Assembly: GCA_002436405.1 (NCBI GenBank)
Contig: DJLZ01000001.1
Coordinates: forward strand, 186,713-250,712
Origin: Proteobacteria bacterium UBA6503
GTDB taxonomy: Bacteria > Pseudomonadota > Alphaproteobacteria > UBA1280 > UBA6503
DNA length: 64,000 bases
Reading direction: 5' to 3'
Part shown: in pieces, positions 8,266 through 16,630 of the stretch
How positions within the stretch are numbered: position 1 is the first letter of the stretch
Layout: each line of letters begins with the position of its first letter
Translations under genes and position numbers: made by a program
The notes under the pieces: generated by a model
What the model was told of the DNA's origin: nothing
Databases searched by the model: none
What the model saw: only the letters and a program-made list of their open reading frames with translations

Positions 8266-9945
8266 TTACATCTCAATGTAGTTTGGGCCGCTACCACCTT
8301 CGGGTGCCGTCCATGTAATGATGCTGTAGGGGTCTTTGATGTCGCAGGTTTTGCAGTGGATGCAGTTTGCGGCATTAATTTGTAGCTTAGGCTTGCCCTC
8401 TTCCTTACCAATAATCTCGTAAACGCCGGCAGGGCAAAATTTTTCACACGGGTTGCCATATTCTTCCATGCATTTGGTAATGCAAATGTCAGGGTCAGCC
8501 ACTTTAAGGTGGGTGGGCTGTTCTTCGTTATGGGCCGTGTTGGTAAGGCTTACACCTGTAAGACGATCAATGGTCAGCGGGCTTGATTTGTCAAAATCTG
8601 GCGTCGCTGTTTTATCATCACCCACTTTTTTCATGGTTTGCCAGTCGGCATGTTTACGCTTCAAAGTCCACGGTGCCATGCCCATAGTAATGGTTTCAAA
8701 AGCGGCATTCATCAAGCCAAGCCATAGGCCTTTTTGGAAGCCTGGGCGGATGTTACGCACTTTATGAAGCTCGGCATGCAGCCAGCTTTTCTCAACTTTA
8801 TGCTTATATTCAGCAAGGGGTTTTTCAGCCGTTAGATGCTCAAATGTGGCTTCAGCAGCAAGCATGCCGCTTTTCATGGCGGTATGAATACCCTTAATTT
8901 TAGGGACGTTCAAAAAGCCTGCGGTATCACCAATAAACAGTGCGCCATCAACAGCTAGGCGATATTGGCTTTGCAAACCACCTTCGTACAATGCACGACC
9001 ACCAGCCGAAAGAAGCTCAGCTCCTTCAAGGAGTTTGGCAACTTCTGGGTGTTCTTTAAAACGCTGCATCAGGTTGGTTGGCATCAGTGTAGGGTCGGTG
9101 TAGTCCAAGCCCACAACGTAGCCGATTGAAACTTTATTATCGGCCATATGGTAAATCCAGCCACCGCCATAGGTTTTTGAATCTACAGGAAAACCAATGG
9201 TATGAATCACTTTGCCTTCGTCGTGGTTTTCGGGCTTAACGCGCCAAATTTCTTTAATCCCTTGGCCGTAAGTTTGTGGGCAGCGGTCACTGTCTAGCCC
9301 AAGTACAGGTACCAATGATTTTGTAATGTGGCCGCGGCAACCTTCACCAAATAGGGTTACTTTTGCGTGAACATCTGGCCCTTCGGCAAAGCCCTCAGTT
9401 GGGTTGCCGTCTTTATCGCGGCCAAAATCACCCGTGCGCACACCGTAAACGGTTTGTCCGTCTACAAGTGCACTTTGCGCTGTAAAACCAGGTAGGACGT
9501 CAACACCCAGAAGCTCAGCCTCTGAGGCTAAGTAGCGGGTCAGCTGTGCAAGGGATGTAATGTAGTTCCCCTTGTTGTGCATTTGCGGTGGGGTTGGCAA
9601 ACATACCGAACCTTTTTTGGTAAGGTATTTAAATTTATCAGCGCCTGCGGCTGTAAGGGTCACGCCGTTGGCGGTGGCTTTTTCACGCCACTCAGGCAAA
9701 AGTTCGTCTAGGGCACGCGGCTCAAGCACGGCACCGGCAAGGCTGTGGCTGCCAATTTCAGCGGCTTTTTCAAGCACGCAAACGGTGAGCGTTCCATCAG
9801 TATCTTGTTGCTTAAGTTTAATAGCAGCAGCAAGGCCAGCTGGGCCTGCACCAATAATGGCAACGTCATATTCTAAAATATCGCGCGTTGATTGTTGCTG
9901 CGTATTTTCCTGAGAATCTAGTGGGGGTGTATTTGTATTTTCCAT
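8266..9945 (-). CDS. Electron-transfer-flavoprotein:ubiquinone oxidoreductase
   Basis: ETF-QO passes electrons from ETF (acyl-CoA and amino-acid dehydrogenases) to membrane ubiquinone. The protein has an N-terminal FAD-binding Rossmann motif (DVAIIGAGPAGLAAAIKLKQ), the flavin/ubiquinone-binding body (GEGCRGHITK, FIGDTAGFLNVPKIKGIHTAM) and a C-terminal ferredoxin-like domain with the [4Fe-4S] Cys set (CEKFCPAGVYE, NCIHCKTCDIKDP). The start is uncertain: ATGs at 9945 and 9954 are both possible, and a farther one at 9993 would lie within the divergent promoter region. It heads a unit with the 35-residue ORF and rlmN. Confidence 0.95.
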   Translation of the reverse strand: MENTNTPPLDSQENTQQQSTRDILEYDVAIIGAGPAGLAAAIKLKQQDTDGTLTVCVLEKAAEIGSHSLAGAVLEPRALDELLPEWREKATANGVTLTAAGADKFKYLTKKGSVCLPTPPQMHNKGNYITSLAQLTRYLASEAELLGVDVLPGFTAQSALVDGQTVYGVRTGDFGRDKDGNPTEGFAEGPDVHAKVTLFGEGCRGHITKSLVPVLGLDSDRCPQTYGQGIKEIWRVKPENHDEGKVIHTIGFPVDSKTYGGGWIYHMADNKVSIGYVVGLDYTDPTLMPTNLMQRFKEHPEVAKLLEGAELLSAGGRALYEGGLQSQYRLAVDGALFIGDTAGFLNVPKIKGIHTAMKSGMLAAEATFEHLTAEKPLAEYKHKVEKSWLHAELHKVRNIRPGFQKGLWLGLMNAAFETITMGMAPWTLKRKHADWQTMKKVGDDKTATPDFDKSSPLTIDRLTGVSLTNTAHNEEQPTHLKVADPDICITKCMEEYGNPCEKFCPAGVYEIIGKEEGKPKLQINAANCIHCKTCDIKDPYSIITWTAPEGGSGPNYIEM

Positions 9946-9946
9946 G

Positions 9947-9976
9947 TTGGGCATTTTCGGTGAAATAGTGTATAAG
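9947..9976 (+). promoter_or_regulatory. Promoter of ASADH-like gene
   Basis: TTGGGC (9947-9952), an 18-bp spacer and TATAAG (9971-9976) lie 44 bp before the plus-strand ATG, which has GAGG 6 bp upstream. The same short region must also serve the divergent ETF-QO gene. Confidence 0.6.
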
Positions 9977-10019
9977 GTCAAGCACATCAACATCTAACAA
10001 ACAAGATTATGAGGTTACT

Positions 10020-11042
10020 ATGGCCGTATCAAAAAAAGTGAAACTCGCAATTATTGGCGCAACAGGCCACGTTGGGCGCGAAGTTCTAAAATCACTCGAT
10101 GAAAGCGAGCTCCTGATTGCTGAGCCTGTGCTGCTTGCCAGTGAAGACTCTCAAGGTCAAATGCTGACCTGCCAAGGCCTTGACGTTGACGTTCAAACCC
10201 TGAAGGACGACAGCTTTAGCGATGTTGACATTGCCCTATTCTGCACCCCAAAAGATGTTGCGAAAACCTACATCCCAGCGGCGCAAAAATCAGGCACCAC
10301 TGTTATTGATGCCACAGGCTTCCTGAAAGAAAACGGCACCGCTTTTGCCGCTGAGTTCTTTTCAGACGCAGCTGTTAAAACAGCTAAAGAAAAAGGCCTA
10401 GCACTGCCAAGCCCATTGGCATGGTCACTATCATTAGCGCTTTCAAAAATTAACGAAGCGAACCCACTGTCTGAAGTGATTGCCAGCACCTACCAAAACG
10501 TGACCACCAAAGGCATGGGCGCGATGGAAGAAGTCGCGGCACAGTCAATTGGCTTGCTAGGTGGCGGTGCACAAGACGGGCACTTCCACAGCGATGTTTT
10601 TGCCCACCAAGCGGCATTCAACGTATTGCCACAAGTAGGCACGTTTGATAAAGACGGCCATACCTCAACCGAAAATGCTATCGAGGCTGACATTAAAACC
10701 CTCGCTAAGGCCACCTACCCGGTTTCAGTATCATGTGCATACGTGCCGACCTTTGTAGGCGACGCGATTGACGTGACTCTGCGCTTTAAGAAAGACACAC
10801 CATCTGCTGATGAGATTCGTCAACTGTTCAACAGCCCAGCTACTGGCATTATGGTGCTAGATAATACAGCTGAAAACGACTACGCCACCCCTTACGGCAG
10901 CGCTGAGACCAGCTATGTGTACCTTTCACGCGTACGCGCTGACGCTAACGGCATCCGCTTCTGGCTTGTGGCTGACCACCTTCGTGTGGCTGTCGCTCGC
11001 CAAATGGTAAAACTAGCTGAAAAAGTTGTGCACCAGCTTTAA
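10020..11042 (+). CDS. Aspartate-semialdehyde-dehydrogenase-like protein lacking catalytic Cys and His (Usg-like)
   Basis: The 340-residue protein has the overall ASADH fold pattern: N-terminal NADP motif IIGATGHVG (residues 11-19), a central dimerisation domain, and a C-terminal helix with ADHLRVAVARQMVKLAE. The catalytic NPNCST block is replaced by LPSPLAWS (residues 129-136), and the active-site His of the RVPV-xx-GH motif is Asp248 (YVPTFVGD). It should therefore not catalyse reductive dephosphorylation of aspartyl phosphate. E. coli Usg is a known ASADH homologue without the Cys. It stands alone, with its own promoter and terminator. A true asd is not in the window. Confidence 0.82.
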   Translation: MAVSKKVKLAIIGATGHVGREVLKSLDESELLIAEPVLLASEDSQGQMLTCQGLDVDVQTLKDDSFSDVDIALFCTPKDVAKTYIPAAQKSGTTVIDATGFLKENGTAFAAEFFSDAAVKTAKEKGLALPSPLAWSLSLALSKINEANPLSEVIASTYQNVTTKGMGAMEEVAAQSIGLLGGGAQDGHFHSDVFAHQAAFNVLPQVGTFDKDGHTSTENAIEADIKTLAKATYPVSVSCAYVPTFVGDAIDVTLRFKKDTPSADEIRQLFNSPATGIMVLDNTAENDYATPYGSAETSYVYLSRVRADANGIRFWLVADHLRVAVARQMVKLAEKVVHQL

Positions 11043-11061
11043 GGTCTACCTACGAAACTTT

Positions 11062-11092
11062 AAAACCCCTCCTTTTCATAGGGCGGGGTTTT
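11062..11092 (+). terminator. Terminator after ASADH-like gene
   Basis: AAAACCCC pairs with GGGGTTTT across a partly paired loop, followed by TTCTTT. Confidence 0.75.
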
Positions 11093-11093
11093 C

Positions 11094-11154
11094 TTTACAA
11101 TGTGTATGAGAATTGATAGAAGAGAAGACCTTTTAAATCTTCTTTTTCTTCTTC
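11094..11154 (+). promoter_or_regulatory. deoC promoter candidate and pyrimidine-rich leader
   Basis: TTTACA (11094-11099) and the weak TAGAAG (11117-11122) have 17-bp spacing. The leader contains a 17-nt pyrimidine-only run at 11138-11154, with further pyrimidine stretches up to about 11166, and then AAAGGAG before the ATG. It resembles the leaders of the other cohort genes. Confidence 0.5.
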
Positions 11155-11190
11155 ATCTCTTTTCTAGAATTACTCTTAAAGGAGCATACA

Positions 11191-11997
11191 ATGACTGCAG
11201 CCCTTAACCTTGACCAAGAACAGGCCCTTGTACTGGCCGCACGCAAAAAATTGCGTGGCATTTTGCCTGACCATCGCCTGCTTGATGACAACGCCCCCAT
11301 GGGCAGCATCAAAGCGCCAGAGAACTTCAACGGTGAAAACTTTGCCGATTTCCTGGATCTGACGAACCTCAAGCCGCAGGCCACCTCGACCGACATTGTT
11401 GCCCTGTGCGACAAAGCCGAAGAGATGGGCGCTGCCACCGTTTGCGTGAATGCAAGCCGTGTAAGTCTGGCCGCTGAACTGCTTGACGGCACCAGCACCA
11501 AGGCCATTTGCGTGGTAGGTTTCCCGCTGGGTAACACCCTGCCCGAAGCCATCGCTGCCGAAGCAAAGCTTGCAGTAGAAGAAGGCGCGGAAGAGCTTGA
11601 TATGGTCATCAATGTGGGCCTCCTGCTTGATGGTGAATACGGCCGTGTGTACGAGCAAGTGCGCACCGTTGTGCAGGCCGTGGATGTACCTGTAAAGGTT
11701 ATCCTTGAAACCTGTAAGCTGAGCGATGAACAGGTTGTTCTGGCAAGTCTGATTGCCGCATGTGCAGGTGCGGCATTCGTCAAAACCTCGACAGGGTTTT
11801 CGATGGATAAGCGCGACGACCAACCACACACTGGTGCCACCGTGGGCCACATCCGCCTGATGCGCCTTGCCGTGGGTGATAACCTTGGCGTTAAAGCCTC
11901 GGGCGGTATCAAAACTGCTGGGGATGCCACATCACTACTGCAAAACGGCGCTGACCGCCTTGGCGCCTCTGGCCTCAACACTGGCGACAGCTACTAA
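11191..11997 (+). CDS. deoC: Deoxyribose-phosphate aldolase
   Basis: DeoC cleaves 2-deoxyribose-5-phosphate to acetaldehyde and glyceraldehyde-3-phosphate in deoxynucleoside catabolism. The 268-residue class I aldolase shows DMVINVG (Asp that helps shape the active site), the Schiff-base Lys in FVKTSTGF and the second Lys in GVKASGGI. AAAGGAG lies 6 bp before the ATG. Codon use is visibly richer in C-ending and CTG codons than in the neighbouring ASADH-like gene. The stop codon is the first triplet of TAACGACTA, and a strong terminator follows. No other deo genes are nearby, so it is an isolated cassette. Confidence 0.95.
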   Translation: MTAALNLDQEQALVLAARKKLRGILPDHRLLDDNAPMGSIKAPENFNGENFADFLDLTNLKPQATSTDIVALCDKAEEMGAATVCVNASRVSLAAELLDGTSTKAICVVGFPLGNTLPEAIAAEAKLAVEEGAEELDMVINVGLLLDGEYGRVYEQVRTVVQAVDVPVKVILETCKLSDEQVVLASLIAACAGAAFVKTSTGFSMDKRDDQPHTGATVGHIRLMRLAVGDNLGVKASGGIKTAGDATSLLQNGADRLGASGLNTGDSY

Positions 11998-12005
11998 CGA
12001 CTATC

Positions 12006-12038
12006 AACACCCCTGCCTATTAGGCAGGGGTGTTTTTT
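12006..12038 (+). terminator. Intrinsic terminator after deoC
   Basis: The stem ACACCCCTGCC / GGCAGGGGTGT (11 bp, 5-nt loop) is followed by TTTTTT. The Shine-Dalgarno of the next gene begins directly after the T-run. Confidence 0.93.
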
Positions 12039-12052
12039 GAGGAGGAATGCCT

Positions 12053-14020
12053 ATGCGCTCATACTACGAAAATTCAATCCAAGCCTTTTGCAATGATTCT
12101 CCGGAGCATGTTCTTGGTCGCCTCGCTTCAAGACATGAGCATAAAAGCCTTGAAGAATTGCAACGCAATGCTTGGGTAAAACAAATCCTTATCCTCCAGT
12201 CCGAATTAAAAAATTTGCAGGGGAGTATTTATTTTGAGTTCTCAATTCCAAGAATGGGGAAAAGAGCCGACAACATCCTTATTGTTGATGGCAGGGTGTT
12301 TGTAATTGAGTTTAAAGTTGGTGAATATTCCTATAAATCTCATGACATTGAACAAGCTACAGACTATGCGCTTGATTTAAAAAACTTCCATTCGGGGAGC
12401 CACAACTGCATCATTTTCCCAATTCTAGTGGCTACAGAAGCAAATGAGACGCGCTTTAACTCTCAACTATCTGAAGATGGTGTTTGCGCGCCAACCTTAA
12501 CAAATTCAGAAAAACTAGAAGATGCCATCCAATTTTGTTTAGATCTTCCATCTAAGTATGCTCCAACTAGGCCTGACTGGGGCGAAGCAGGATACAAACC
12601 AACACCGACTATTATTGAGGCTTCTCAAGCACTATATGAGGGACATGACGTCAAAGAAATCTCTCGTTCCGATGCTGGTGCTATCAACCTTCAAGCAACC
12701 TCAGACCGCATTATTGAGATCATCAAAGATGCTAAGAAAAATCACAAAAAAGCAATTTGTTTTGTGACAGGTGTTCCAGGTGCAGGGAAAACGCTTGCCG
12801 GCCTAAATATTGTGAATCAGGTTAAAAAAATTAACATTTCAAAACATGCAGTATTTCTCTCAGGCAATGCCCCGCTAGTAACTGTTCTTCGCAAGGCACT
12901 TACTGAGTCAGAACTTAGGACATCAAAAATCCGAGGAGAGAAAGTAAAAAAGAGCGTGGCGGAGCGCCGGGTACACCCATTTATTCAAAATATTCATCAT
13001 TATAGAAGTGAATATATTTTGCCGGAAGCTGTACCTAACGAGCAAATTGCTATCTTCGATGAAGCCCAGCGGGCATGGGATATGCAACAAACAAATAAAT
13101 TTATGAAAAATAAGAAAAATATTGAAAACTTCAATAAAACTGAGCCAAAATTCTTGATGGAGGTTATGAACCGCCACAAGGATTGGTGTGTGGTTGTTTG
13201 TCTCATTGGTGGCGGGCAGGAGATTCACACAGGTGAGGTTGGGATAAAAGGCTGGCTTAAAGCACTGAGTGACGACACCTTTGCAAACTGGGAAATTCAT
13301 TGTTCAGAAGCTATTAAAAATAAAGAATACTCACCCCACCAAGACTTAGAAGAGATTCTTAAATCTTTGTCGCCCTCCAATGATAAATGTTTACACCTGA
13401 AATCATCACTCCGCTCTTTTAGGGCCGAGAATCTTAGTAAGTTTGTACATTACCTCCTTGATTTTAATTTGCTCAAAGCCAATACCGAATATGCAAAACT
13501 AAACGAATATCCATTAGTGGTCACAAGAGACCTATCCAAAGCAAAACAATGGCTCAAAGAGAGGGCGCGCGGTTCAGAGAGATATGGGATTATAGCTTCA
13601 GCCGGCGGTCTTCGCCTCAAACCAGAAGGTATTTTCGTCAAATCCCCAACAGATGTTGGTCACTGGTTTTTATCAGCAAAAAATGATGTCAGGTCATCTT
13701 TTGCTTTGGAAGAAGTTGCTACAGAGTTTGATGTACAGGGTCTTGAGTTGGACTGGGCATGCCTAGCTTGGGATGCAGACCTAAGAGTTAAGGATTCCAG
13801 GTGGGTTCATAAGAACTTTAATGGTACAAAATGGAAGAATGTTAACAAAAACGAGGCCCAGAACTATTTTGAAAACAAATATCGTGTCCTTCTCACACGT
13901 GCGCGCCAAGGGCTTATAATTTTTATTCCCAGTGGCGATCCGAATGATGAAACCCGTTTACCCGAATTTTACGACGGCATTTACAGGCATTTAAAAAATT
14001 GTGGGATCAAAGAGATCTAA
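12053..14020 (+). CDS. Nuclease-helicase: PD-(D/E)XK domain fused to DUF2075/Schlafen-type ATPase
   Basis: The 655-residue protein has an N-terminal restriction-nuclease-like motif (RADN...VFVIEFK, Asp at about 73 and Glu-x-Lys at about 86-88). A P-loop helicase core follows, with Walker A GVPGAGKT (about 240) and Walker B AIFDEAQRAWD (about 345). The C-terminal helicase motifs include EFDVQGLELD and LLTRARQG. This layout matches DUF2075-type proteins often linked to anti-phage defence (function inferred). I chose ATG 12053 because GAGGAGG lies 7 bp upstream; ATG 12047 is too close to it. The gene is A/T-richer than both neighbours and has no room for a promoter after the deoC terminator, so it needs read-through or a promoter inside deoC. 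Acquisition by transfer is likely. Confidence 0.85.
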   Translation: MRSYYENSIQAFCNDSPEHVLGRLASRHEHKSLEELQRNAWVKQILILQSELKNLQGSIYFEFSIPRMGKRADNILIVDGRVFVIEFKVGEYSYKSHDIEQATDYALDLKNFHSGSHNCIIFPILVATEANETRFNSQLSEDGVCAPTLTNSEKLEDAIQFCLDLPSKYAPTRPDWGEAGYKPTPTIIEASQALYEGHDVKEISRSDAGAINLQATSDRIIEIIKDAKKNHKKAICFVTGVPGAGKTLAGLNIVNQVKKINISKHAVFLSGNAPLVTVLRKALTESELRTSKIRGEKVKKSVAERRVHPFIQNIHHYRSEYILPEAVPNEQIAIFDEAQRAWDMQQTNKFMKNKKNIENFNKTEPKFLMEVMNRHKDWCVVVCLIGGGQEIHTGEVGIKGWLKALSDDTFANWEIHCSEAIKNKEYSPHQDLEEILKSLSPSNDKCLHLKSSLRSFRAENLSKFVHYLLDFNLLKANTEYAKLNEYPLVVTRDLSKAKQWLKERARGSERYGIIASAGGLRLKPEGIFVKSPTDVGHWFLSAKNDVRSSFALEEVATEFDVQGLELDWACLAWDADLRVKDSRWVHKNFNGTKWKNVNKNEAQNYFENKYRVLLTRARQGLIIFIPSGDPNDETRLPEFYDGIYRHLKNCGIKEI

Positions 14021-14060
14021 AAAAGACCCCCAGCATTGCTGCTGGGGGTCTTAGTCGTTA
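14021..14060 (-). terminator. Bidirectional terminator between convergent nuclease genes
   Basis: A perfect stem (AGACCCCCAGCA / TGCTGGGGGTCT, 4-nt loop) has TTTTTT on the minus strand. TAACGACTAA (minus strand, 14051-14060) abuts the stem 2 bp after the minus-strand stop. It can also end the plus-strand helicase transcript, though its T-run there is poor. Confidence 0.9.
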
Positions 14061-14062
14061 AG

Positions 14063-15562
14063 TTACATATCCTCTTCCGAAGGCGGAAGGTTATACGTAA
14101 TGGCTTGGAGCTTGTCTTCCTTACCGGTGGTGCACCACTGTGCCACGGGGCACATGCTGCAGGGCGAGTTGTACGCCCCCGCCGATGACGGACGAAGCTG
14201 ACGGGTTTCATCACGCAGGTCGGCTTCACGCTCAAGGATGCCCTTGAGGAAAGCGTCACGCATGAGGTCGGTTACTTCAGCGCGCGGGGCAGCCACAATT
14301 TGCGGCAGCTTTGCGTCTTCCGTTTCCTGTTCGTCGTTTTCATCCTTCTTCACCTTCTTTGCGGGCTTGGTTGCCACGGGCCAGAAGGCAGGAAGTTCGA
14401 GCTGGTCACGCGACCAACCCGACGGCATGGTTTTCTTGACGAAGACCACATACTGCACACCCGAGAAGGTTTCACCCTTCTTGAAGCCGAGCTTGAGCAT
14501 CGACTTGTGGAGCGGATGCTCCGGGTTTGCGAGCACATATTCGCCGAGATACACATAGTGATTGAGCTGCATGGACCGCTGCGCAAAACCGTCGACCAGA
14601 TAGTCTTCAGCGTTGGCGGCAGTCTTCCAGTCAATCAAAACCAGTTTCCCAGTTTTGTTGTCTCGAGCGATGTGGTCGGCCGTCCCCGTGAGCCAAAGGT
14701 TCACGGCTTCAGGCACCTTGACACCCGTAAGGGTCTGCGGATCGTACGGCGCGAAGTTAAGCTCACTGGCCACCGGCGTCACGTCCAGCTCGGCATAAGC
14801 CTGCGGGAACTGCGACAGCTGGTAAGCTGACCAATCAGCGAAACGATCAGCGGTCAGGAAACCTGCCACCGAACACTTTGCACGAATTTCACCCGACCAG
14901 CTTTCAGGCCAGTTCAGGCTATTCCACATGTCCGACCAAACGGCGAGCAGAAGCTCACGCTTGGTATCGGCGTCCAGTCCGTCGAACTTCTCAACACCGG
15001 TTTCTTCCACCTTATCGAAGGGGGTTTCTTCCTCGGCGTCCAGTTCGTAAACCAGCACACCGTCATCGTTGAGACCAGCCTTTTTGGGCAGCCAGTTCAG
15101 CCAACCTTCAGCCAGAGCCTTGCGGATCTTGCCGGGGTCGGTCTTGCGGGAAAACGTCATCCCACGTTCGGCCAAAGCGTCACGCAGCATATCGTCGATG
15201 GTGCCGGCAAGCGGCGACCAGTTCCCAGGCCATTCGATTTTTTCGGTACCGCCCACGCGGGCGATCTCATCGAAGTAGACCTTGAGGCCACGAGCGATAA
15301 AGTCGCTCTTGAATTTCCGCTTCTTGGCCTTTTTGGCCTTCAGCAGATCTTCGAGGTAGTACTCTGCACCTGCATGCAGACCATGGCCGATAACAAAGTA
15401 ACTGCCCGTAAGGGAGTTAGCTTCATCATCTTCGGTCTGTTTGTAGATGTAGGTGGCGGCCCACTTGGCCATGCAAGCATCCATGCTGGTATACATGGAG
15501 CCGCTAAAGCGTAGCGGGTCCTCCGGCCGCAGTTGCGGCTTGGGGATATATGTCAAAGGCAT
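14063..15562 (-). CDS. PD-(D/E)XK nuclease with Cas4/AddB-like iron-sulfur cysteines
   Basis: The 499-residue protein has a RecB-like nuclease motif GTADHI...LVLIDWKTA (Asp, then Asp-Trp-Lys) around residues 292-312. Four cysteines are placed as in iron-sulfur nucleases of the Cas4/AddB type: one near the N-terminus (MDACMAKW, about residue 30) and CSMCPVAQWC near residue 468. Fe-S binding is inferred from that spacing. A Lys/Glu-rich stretch (KKVKKDENDEQETED) separates the nuclease core from the C-terminal part. It follows another PD-(D/E)XK gene by 60 bp and has GAGGAGG 7 bp before its ATG. A 27-nt pyrimidine run lies in that short gap. The biological role is unknown; defence or recombination is plausible. 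Confidence 0.8.
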   Translation of the reverse strand: MPLTYIPKPQLRPEDPLRFSGSMYTSMDACMAKWAATYIYKQTEDDEANSLTGSYFVIGHGLHAGAEYYLEDLLKAKKAKKRKFKSDFIARGLKVYFDEIARVGGTEKIEWPGNWSPLAGTIDDMLRDALAERGMTFSRKTDPGKIRKALAEGWLNWLPKKAGLNDDGVLVYELDAEEETPFDKVEETGVEKFDGLDADTKRELLLAVWSDMWNSLNWPESWSGEIRAKCSVAGFLTADRFADWSAYQLSQFPQAYAELDVTPVASELNFAPYDPQTLTGVKVPEAVNLWLTGTADHIARDNKTGKLVLIDWKTAANAEDYLVDGFAQRSMQLNHYVYLGEYVLANPEHPLHKSMLKLGFKKGETFSGVQYVVFVKKTMPSGWSRDQLELPAFWPVATKPAKKVKKDENDEQETEDAKLPQIVAAPRAEVTDLMRDAFLKGILEREADLRDETRQLRPSSAGAYNSPCSMCPVAQWCTTGKEDKLQAITYNLPPSEEDM

Positions 15563-15579
15563 AACAGCCTCCTCATAAC

Positions 15580-15606
15580 AAAGGAAAAAGAAGAAAAGAG
15601 AGAAAG
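15580..15606 (-). promoter_or_regulatory. 27-nt pyrimidine-only tract in the intercistronic leader
   Basis: On the minus strand this is an uninterrupted run of C and T between the two PD-(D/E)XK genes. It sits inside an operon with no visible promoter, so the tract seems tied to the mRNA leader rather than to transcription initiation. Confidence 0.6.
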
Positions 15607-15622
15607 TGTTCAGCCGACGGGT

Positions 15623-16372
15623 TTAACCCGTTTGGGGCGAGCTGTTCTTCAAGAAGCGCTTAAGCCAACGCCGCAAGCGACGGGGCGAAGCATCTTCTTC
15701 GACAAGGACCATCTTGGGCGCATAACCTGCACCGCGAACCTTGTCACGAATGAAAACAGCATAACCAACACGAATCGGCTTCATGATTGTACCGTCTTGA
15801 AGCTTCAGCTTTTGCTTGGCACCAAAGGCATAACCCAGAAGCTTGTCGCGCTTATCGGGGTCGTGGATACGACCATTATCGAAATACGCGTCAGTGTGGT
15901 CGGCAGTCTTGTAGTCCAGCACCAGATACGTCTTGCGACGTTCCGAATACCCGATAAAGTCAGGCTCACCCAAATGGGTGTACAGCGTGCCCTTATCGTT
16001 CAGGTAAATGGTATCCAGCGGCCATTCTTCGATGAACCAGGTGATTTTTTCACGAACGGTAAACGCCACAAACGTGCGCACACCGCCCAGCACCCAGTTG
16101 ATCACTTGGCGCTCGGTCCAGCCATCAAGCAACGGCGCCGTAGGGGCGATGTTGTAACGACGGCGGAAGGTCTGGATATGAGTTTTGAGCTGGTTTTCCA
16201 GCAGCGCATAGGGTTCCTGCTGATGCAGGTTCATACGCTTGTTGTAGAAGTACAGTTTAAGGGCTTTGTGCAGCCTGTCGCCAAGCCAGCTGGCCAGCGA
16301 AGGCATACGCCCCGATCGTCCGCCTCCAATGGGAAGAACCCCACTGAACGGACTGGGAATGAAGGTTGACAT
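15623..16372 (-). CDS. Small PD-(D/E)XK nuclease family protein
   Basis: The 249-residue protein has the nuclease signature EPDFIGY...YLVLDYKTAD (about residues 136-158): an Asp, then Asp-x-Lys after a hydrophobic strand. The N-terminal half is helical and the C-terminus is very basic (SPRRLRRWLKRFLKN). There are no iron-sulfur cysteines. CAGGAG lies 6 bp before the ATG. It is the first gene of a two-gene unit with the larger Fe-S nuclease and has its own promoter with an operator-like palindrome. I do not recognise a named family. Confidence 0.72.
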   Translation of the reverse strand: MSTFIPSPFSGVLPIGGGRSGRMPSLASWLGDRLHKALKLYFYNKRMNLHQQEPYALLENQLKTHIQTFRRRYNIAPTAPLLDGWTERQVINWVLGGVRTFVAFTVREKITWFIEEWPLDTIYLNDKGTLYTHLGEPDFIGYSERRKTYLVLDYKTADHTDAYFDNGRIHDPDKRDKLLGYAFGAKQKLKLQDGTIMKPIRVGYAVFIRDKVRGAGYAPKMVLVEEDASPRRLRRWLKRFLKNSSPQTG

Positions 16373-16431
16373 AACAACTCCTGTGAACGGCGCACCATTT
16401 TAGGGTGGGTCGTTTCGAAAAAGAGGAATAT

Positions 16432-16498
16432 GAGGAAAGAGAAAAAAGATACTTATAGAATTGAGCTGAATCATACCCCAAATGGCCATTTGAGGCAA
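16432..16498 (-). promoter_or_regulatory. Promoter with spacer palindrome, and pyrimidine leader, of the nuclease pair
   Basis: On the minus strand TTGCCT (16493-16498) and TATGAT (16470-16475) are separated by 17 bp. The spacer contains the perfect 14-bp palindrome CAAATGGCCATTTG (16479-16492), a position typical of repressor operators. The transcript then has an 18-nt pyrimidine-only run (16432-16449). Confidence 0.62.
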
Positions 16499-16554
16499 AG
16501 GTTAATCGTATACATTTTGGGATTAAATTAACGAGTCGACCCCTTAAAACGTAG

Positions 16555-16611
16555 AAAACGGCTGGGGGGTGAATCCAGCCGTTTTCCGTAGACCCTAGGG
16601 CAAAGGTCTAC
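16555..16611 (-). terminator. Tandem hairpins downstream of coiled-coil gene
   Basis: Two perfect inverted repeats sit in series: AAAACGGCTGG with its complement (16555-16585) and GTAGACC with its complement (16588-16611). Both are 3' of the minus-strand coiled-coil gene; the first ends in TTTT and is the likely terminator. Confidence 0.7.
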
Positions 16612-16630
16612 CAAGACGTGCAATAAGTAT

